A stretch of 7,913 nt of DNA, taken from assembly GCA_007121485.1 (NCBI GenBank), contig SKKM01000199.1, forward strand, positions 1 to 7,913, in the 5' to 3' direction. This document shows positions 4,781 to 7,913 of the stretch, piece by piece (the stretch's first letter is position 1; each line of letters begins with the position of its first letter). Position numbers and translations under genes: made by a program. This DNA comes from Wenzhouxiangella sp. (GTDB lineage Bacteria > Pseudomonadota > Gammaproteobacteria > Xanthomonadales > Wenzhouxiangellaceae). The notes under the pieces are model-generated. The model ran no database searches. It was not told the origin of the DNA and was given only the letters and a program-made list of their open reading frames with translations.

Positions 4781-7024
4781 ATGACTGACTCCAAACTGAT
4801 TACCCCCTTCGAGCGCGTACCGCTGCGCAGTTATGCCGAGCGCGCCTACCTCGACTACGCCATGTACGTGGTCCTGGACCGCGCCCTGCCGCATGTCGGC
4901 GACGGGCTCAAGCCCGTGCAGCGCCGCATCATCTACGCCATGAGCGAGCTGGGACTGTCGGCGGCGGCCAAGCACAAGAAGTCGGCGCGCACCGTGGGCG
5001 ACGTGATCGGCAAGTTCCATCCGCACGGCGATTCGGCCTGCTACGAGGCGATGGTGCTGATGGCCCAGCCCTTCTCCTACCGCTACCCGCTGGTCGATGG
5101 CCAGGGCAACTTCGGCTCGCCGGATGATCCCAAGTCCTTTGCCGCCATGCGCTACACCGAATCACGCCTGACGGCCTATGCGCGCACGCTGCTGGCCGAG
5201 CTGGGGCAGGGCACGGTGGACTGGGTGCCGAATTTCGACGGCACGCTCAAGGAGCCGAAGCTGCTGCCGGCACGCCTTCCCAACCTGCTGCTCAACGGCG
5301 GGCAGGGCATCGCCGTGGGCATGGCCACCGACATCCCGCCGCACAACCTGCGCGAGGTGGTCTCGGCCTGCATCCGCCTGCTGGAGAAGAAAACAGCCAG
5401 CGTGGCGGAACTGTGCGAGCACATCCAGGGGCCGGATTTCCCCACCGGCGGCGAAATCGTCACCCCGCGCGAGGAGATTCTCAGACTCTACGAAAGCGGC
5501 CACGGCAGCATCCGCCAGCGCGCCGTGTGGGAGCGCGAGGGCGAGGAGATCATCGTCACCGCGCTGCCGCACCAGGTCTCGCCGGCCAAGGTGCTGGAGC
5601 AGATCGCCGGGCAGATGCAGGCCAAGAAACTGCCGCTGGTCGCCGACCTTCGCGACGAGTCCGATCACGAACACCCCACCCGCCTGGTCATCGTGCCGCG
5701 CAGCAACCGGGTCGACGTCCAGGCCCTGATGGACCACCTGTTCGCGACCACCGACCTGGAGAAGTCGATCCGCGTCAACCTGAACGTGATAGGCAACGAC
5801 GGCCGGCCGGGCGTGCGCAATCTGAAGGAGCTTTTGAGCGAATGGCTGGATTTCCGCCGCGCCACGGTCACCCGGCGCCTGCAGTTCCGCCTCGACCAGG
5901 TGGTCGACCGCCTGCACGTGCTCGACGGCCTGCTGATCGCCTTCCTGAATATCGACGAGGTCATCCACATCATCCGCACCGAGGACGAGCCCAAGCCGGT
6001 GCTGATGGCGCGCTTCGACCTCACCGGCACCCAGGCCGAGGCCATCCTTGAGTTGAAATTGCGCCATCTCGCCCGTCTCGAAGAAATGAAGATCCGCGGC
6101 GAAAAGGACGAACTCGAGGCCGAACGCCAGCGGCTGGAAGACATCCTGGCCTCGCCGAAGAAGCTGACCCGCCTGATCCGCGACGAGTTGCTGGAAGACG
6201 CCGAGAAATACGGCGACGAACGCCGCTCGCGCCTGGTCGAGCGCCAGGCCGCCCAGGCGCTCAAGGAGACCGACTTGGTCGCGGCCGAGCCGGTGACCGT
6301 CGTCTTGAGCGAGCAGGGCTGGGTGCGCGCGGCCAAGGGCCACGAGATCAAGCCCGAGGAACTGAACTACCGCTCGGGCGACGAGTTCCTGGCGGCGGCC
6401 CGCGGCCGCAGCAACCAGCTGGCCTGCTTCATCGACTCCAGCGGCCGCAGCTATTCGATCTCGGCCCACGAACTGCCGAGCGCGCGCAGCCTGGGCGAGC
6501 CGCTGACCGGGCGGTTCTCGCCGCCGGCGGGCGCGAGCTTCCGCAGCCTGGCCATCGGTGCTGCCGATGAGCGCGTGCTGGTGGCCAGCGACGCCGGCTA
6601 CGGCTTCGTCACCCGGCTGGAGAGCTTGCACAGTCGGCAGAAGGCGGGCAAGCAGCTGCTCAGCCTGCCGGCGGGATCCGACGTCTTGCCGCTGGCTCCG
6701 ATCGCCGATGCCGAAGAGGGGGTGCTGGTGGTGGCGAGCAACGAGGGCTACCTGCTGGCTTTCTACCTGAGCGAGCTGCCGGAGCTGGCCCGCGGCAAGG
6801 GCAACAAGCTGATCAACATCCCGGCCAAGGCGCGCAAGGCCGGCGAGAAAGTGGCTGGCGCCATCGCGATCGCCAAGGGCCAGGACTGCCTGGTCTGGGC
6901 TGGCCAGCGGTACCTGCGCCTGAGCTGGAGCGACACCGAGAACTACTGGGGCGAGCGCGCCCAGCGCGGGCGCAAGCTGCCGCGGGGGTTCCAGAAGGTG
7001 AGTCGGCTGACTTTGGCGGAATAA
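4781..7024 (+). CDS. parC: DNA topoisomerase IV subunit A
   Basis: The cutting/rejoining subunit of topoisomerase IV (ParC2ParE2), which decatenates daughter chromosomes. At 747 aa it is near the E. coli ParC length (752) and shorter than GyrA, and I see no GyrA box (QRRGGKG). The winged-helix active site includes HPHGDSACYEAM (80-91) and AAMRYTESRL (121-130), with catalytic Tyr125. The quinolone-determining positions have the sensitive residues Ser85 and Glu89 (E. coli Ser80 and Glu84). GQGIAVGMATDIPPHN lies in the tower region. A charged coiled coil runs at about 420-485, and a C-terminal beta-pinwheel fills about 490-747. The ATG matches the family N-terminus; the ribosome site is weak. 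parE is not in the window. Confidence 0.97.
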   Translation: MTDSKLITPFERVPLRSYAERAYLDYAMYVVLDRALPHVGDGLKPVQRRIIYAMSELGLSAAAKHKKSARTVGDVIGKFHPHGDSACYEAMVLMAQPFSYRYPLVDGQGNFGSPDDPKSFAAMRYTESRLTAYARTLLAELGQGTVDWVPNFDGTLKEPKLLPARLPNLLLNGGQGIAVGMATDIPPHNLREVVSACIRLLEKKTASVAELCEHIQGPDFPTGGEIVTPREEILRLYESGHGSIRQRAVWEREGEEIIVTALPHQVSPAKVLEQIAGQMQAKKLPLVADLRDESDHEHPTRLVIVPRSNRVDVQALMDHLFATTDLEKSIRVNLNVIGNDGRPGVRNLKELLSEWLDFRRATVTRRLQFRLDQVVDRLHVLDGLLIAFLNIDEVIHIIRTEDEPKPVLMARFDLTGTQAEAILELKLRHLARLEEMKIRGEKDELEAERQRLEDILASPKKLTRLIRDELLEDAEKYGDERRSRLVERQAAQALKETDLVAAEPVTVVLSEQGWVRAAKGHEIKPEELNYRSGDEFLAAARGRSNQLACFIDSSGRSYSISAHELPSARSLGEPLTGRFSPPAGASFRSLAIGAADERVLVASDAGYGFVTRLESLHSRQKAGKQLLSLPAGSDVLPLAPIADAEEGVLVVASNEGYLLAFYLSELPELARGKGNKLINIPAKARKAGEKVAGAIAIAKGQDCLVWAGQRYLRLSWSDTENYWGERAQRGRKLPRGFQKVSRLTLAE

Positions 7025-7104
7025 GTTTGGCTTGCTTGGGAGGCGTTGGCATTATGGTGCTGCCATAGCTTCTCAAAGCCGAAAAGCGGATGGGTTCGGG
7101 GGTG

Positions 7105-7315
7105 GCGGCGAGCGGCGCCGGCTGCTGGCAGGCCGTGGGTCAGATCGGCATTGCTGGATCGTCTCGTTCAGGGGCGCTTGGGTGCCAGCGAGACTCCTTT
7201 CCTGCCACGTCCCGGGTCTCGCTTTCGTTCATGAGCTAGTGGGTCGGATGGATGCGGTGAGACTTTGCCCGCTTCCGCAATCCACGGCCTGCCATCAGCC
7301 GACACCACTCCCCGC
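7105..7315 (-). repeat. Copy 1 of an inverted, stem-closed unit; candidate structured RNA
   Basis: The outer arms 7105-7138 and 7282-7315 pair over 34 columns, 29 of them Watson-Crick, including an uninterrupted 13-bp core (7126-7138 with 7282-7294). Three of the five mismatches become G-U pairs if the minus strand is transcribed. The 143-nt interior carries words shared with copy 2 in the same order: GATCGGC (7143), TGGGTGCC (7179), CTCCT (7194), CTGCC (7202), GATGC (7251), GAGA (7259) and GCTTCCGC (7271). Inside are a hairpin at 7254-7272 and an 8-bp stem AGCGAGAC/GTCTCGCT (7187-7194, 7216-7223). The strand given is the one favoured by G-U pairs. It could be a non-coding RNA or a palindromic mobile repeat. 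I recognise no known family. Confidence 0.6.
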
Positions 7316-7360
7316 TGCGGGTTGGGTGCAGGGTGTTAGTCGTGCCTCCGCCGGCTATCG

Positions 7361-7389
7361 AGCAAATTTGGAGTGTCCGGGGGGGTGGC
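7361..7389. repeat. Conserved flank block of copy 1
   Basis: Outside the copy 1 stem, AGCAAATTTG (7361-7370), 10 bases and GGGGGTGGC (7381-7389) are matched beside copy 2 by the inverted block at 7481-7509 (AGCAGATTTG, 10 bases, GGGGGTGGC on the minus strand). In the strand favoured for the RNA this block would lie upstream of each unit. It could be a shared regulatory sequence or simply part of a larger repeat. It resembles no promoter I know. Confidence 0.5.
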
Positions 7390-7396
7390 TCCGGAA

Positions 7397-7499
7397 AGAG
7401 ATGGGTGGTCGCCGTGACCCACGACGCTCCAGCACCCGACAGCACTCTCCGATGATGGGCAGTTGCAGGGTGGTCGATGTGCCACCCCCTCCCATCTCT
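7397..7499. repeat. Inverted repeat in the centre between the two copies
   Basis: AGAGATGGG (7397-7405) is perfectly matched by CCCATCTCT (7491-7499). Inside it, GGGTGG (7468-7473) pairs with CCACCC (7482-7487). CCCACGAC (7418-7425) can also pair with GTCGTGGG inside the copy 2 stem (7522-7529), so alternative folds are possible. No promoter pair that I trust is visible here. Confidence 0.4.
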
Positions 7500-7509
7500 C
7501 AAATCTGCT
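7481..7509. repeat. Conserved flank block of copy 2
   Basis: GCCACCCCC (7481-7489), 10 bases and CAAATCTGCT (7500-7509) are the inverted counterpart of 7361-7389. It ends one base before the copy 2 stem, whereas in copy 1 about 45 extra bases separate the flank block from the stem. Confidence 0.5.
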
Positions 7510-7510
7510 G

Positions 7511-7723
7511 CATCCGGGGGTGTCGTGGGATTCGGGTTGGGCGGGGCGCGGAAGCTGCCCCACATCTCGCAGCATCTTGAAGCGCCACACAGCCCGATGG
7601 AACCGGCACGACACGTCGTGCGGCAGAGGAGGCACTTCGCGGGCACCCAGCTCCAATGAATCAGAAACCTGCAACCCAGCCGATCGCCCCGCCCGGCCCG
7701 AAGGCCCACGGCACCCCCGGATG
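7511..7723 (+). repeat. Copy 2 of the inverted, stem-closed unit; candidate structured RNA
   Basis: The arms 7511-7548 and 7685-7723 pair with 34 Watson-Crick matches, 3 more G-U pairs if the plus strand is transcribed, one mismatch and one bulge. The outer 12 bp are perfect (CATCCGGGGGTG). The 136-nt interior, read on the minus strand, carries the same ordered words as copy 1 (GATCGGC at 7685-7679, TGGGTGCC at 7649-7642, CTCCT at 7631-7627, CTGCC at 7626-7622, GATGC at 7576-7572, GAGA at 7568-7565, GCTTCCGC at 7555-7548). Local hairpins are GCTGC/GCAGC (7554-7573) and GCACGA-CACG-TCGTGC (7606-7621). No target-site duplication is evident at the ends. Confidence 0.6.
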
Positions 7724-7772
7724 TTCGTAACCCTCGACAGGCATCAACCCATTTCGATCAAGCCCCGATCAC

Positions 7773-7913
7773 TCACCGATAAGCCTGCGCCTGCAGCTCA
7801 AACAAGGTCGCATAGCGACCGCCCAGCGCCATCAGCTCGTCGTGGCTGCCGAGCTCGACGATGCGCCCCTGTTCCATCACGGCGATCTGGTCGGCCCGGC
7901 GCACCGTTGAAAA
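7773..7913 (-). CDS. ABC exporter ATP-binding domain, C-terminal 46 residues (partial)
   Basis: The open frame enters from the right edge and ends at a TGA (7773-7775). It encodes the end of an ABC nucleotide-binding domain. FSTVRRADQIAVMEQGRIVE follows directly on what should be the H-loop (usually SHR before FSTVR). GSHDELMALGGRYATLFELQ then gives the standard exporter ending. This pattern is typical of fused permease-ATPase exporters (MsbA/MdlB/LmrA-like, ABC-B type) that pump lipids, drugs or peptides from the cytoplasm, with this domain on the cytosolic face. Walker A, Walker B, the signature motif and the transmembrane part lie outside the window, so subtype and substrate cannot be assigned. 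It converges with parC across the long intergenic region. Confidence 0.9.
   Translation of the reverse strand, partial: FSTVRRADQIAVMEQGRIVELGSHDELMALGGRYATLFELQAQAYR

Larger units (their letters stand above)
7025..7772. other. Long intergenic region without a credible protein gene
   Basis: About 750 bp lie between the ends of parC and the ABC exporter gene, which converge on it. Open frames exist on both strands (for example 7032-7580 plus and 7236-7709 minus), but their products are rich in Cys, Arg, Pro and Trp, lack recognisable motifs and overlap each other. The region is instead occupied by two inverted, diverged copies of one unit (see 7105-7315 and 7511-7723), with related flanks between them. 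Only short hairpins lie near the parC stop (for example TATGG/CCATA near 7055-7069), and no clear T-tailed terminator serves either converging gene. Confidence 0.7.

Noticed and set aside
4151..5026. Minus-strand 291-codon frame opposite the BLUF gene and the parC start
   Set aside because: Antisense shadow with low-complexity composition.
5162..6631. Minus-strand 489-codon frame inside parC
   Set aside because: Antisense of a well-supported parC; no domain recognised.
7140..7232. 30-codon minus-strand frame starting MNESETRD
   Set aside because: Lies in the interior of copy 1; the matching interval of copy 2 differs by small insertions and deletions, so a shared reading frame is not kept.
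7032..7580. 182-codon plus-strand frame after parC, and 7236-7709 and 7336-7674 on the minus strand
   Set aside because: Mutually overlapping, unusual composition, no motif or good ribosome site; the interval is better explained by the inverted stem-closed units.
7105..7723. Known structured RNAs (6S RNA, tmRNA, RNase P RNA, SRP RNA)
   Set aside because: None of the conserved core sequences I know for these RNAs is present, although the stem-closed shape recalls 6S RNA.
7511..7723. MITE with terminal inverted repeats
   Set aside because: Not excluded, but no target-site duplication is visible at either copy and the stems of the two copies differ in sequence, unlike typical recent MITE copies.
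1..7913. CRISPR array or insertion sequence
   Set aside because: No regularly spaced direct repeats and no transposase reading frame are present.

Overview
The window is GC-rich chromosomal DNA from a gammaproteobacterium. The signs are a deoC-deoA-deoB order as in the enteric deo operon, a ParC with the E. coli-type active site, and a tRNA-Lys with its CCA encoded. The lineage below class level cannot be fixed; a Xanthomonadales/Chromatiales-like environmental bacterium is a guess.

Layout. 1-2172 (minus strand): deoxyribonucleoside catabolism operon deoC > deoA > deoB, with deoB running off the left edge. 2173-2417: a divergent intergenic region with promoter-like sequences on both strands and five hairpins in a row. 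2418-2492 (plus): tRNA-Lys(UUU). 2536-4035 (plus): a TrmB-like methyltransferase and an exported-looking COG4798-type methyltransferase, closed by a strong hairpin. 4142-4723 (plus): a BLUF blue-light sensor with a C-terminal membrane anchor. 4781-7024 (plus): parC, topoisomerase IV subunit A. 7025-7772: about 750 bp with no credible protein gene. 7773-7913 (minus): the C-terminal end of an ABC exporter.

How the genes work together. DeoA releases deoxyribose-1-phosphate from pyrimidine deoxynucleosides, DeoB isomerises it to the 5-phosphate, and DeoC splits that to acetaldehyde and glyceraldehyde-3-phosphate. The tRNA-Lys has G46, the base modified by TrmB-family enzymes, and lies 43 bp upstream of a TrmB-like gene. 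The other plus-strand genes show no clear joint pathway.

The most unusual part is the 3' intergenic region. Reading both strands shows two diverged, oppositely oriented copies of a roughly 210-nt unit (7105-7315 and 7511-7723). Each is closed by its own long imperfect stem (34 and about 39 columns). The stem sequences differ between the copies while pairing is kept, and short words in the loop are conserved in order and spacing. In both copies the extra G-U pairs favour the same homologous strand. This fits a duplicated structured RNA, or a palindromic mobile repeat, that I do not recognise. All alignments were made by eye.
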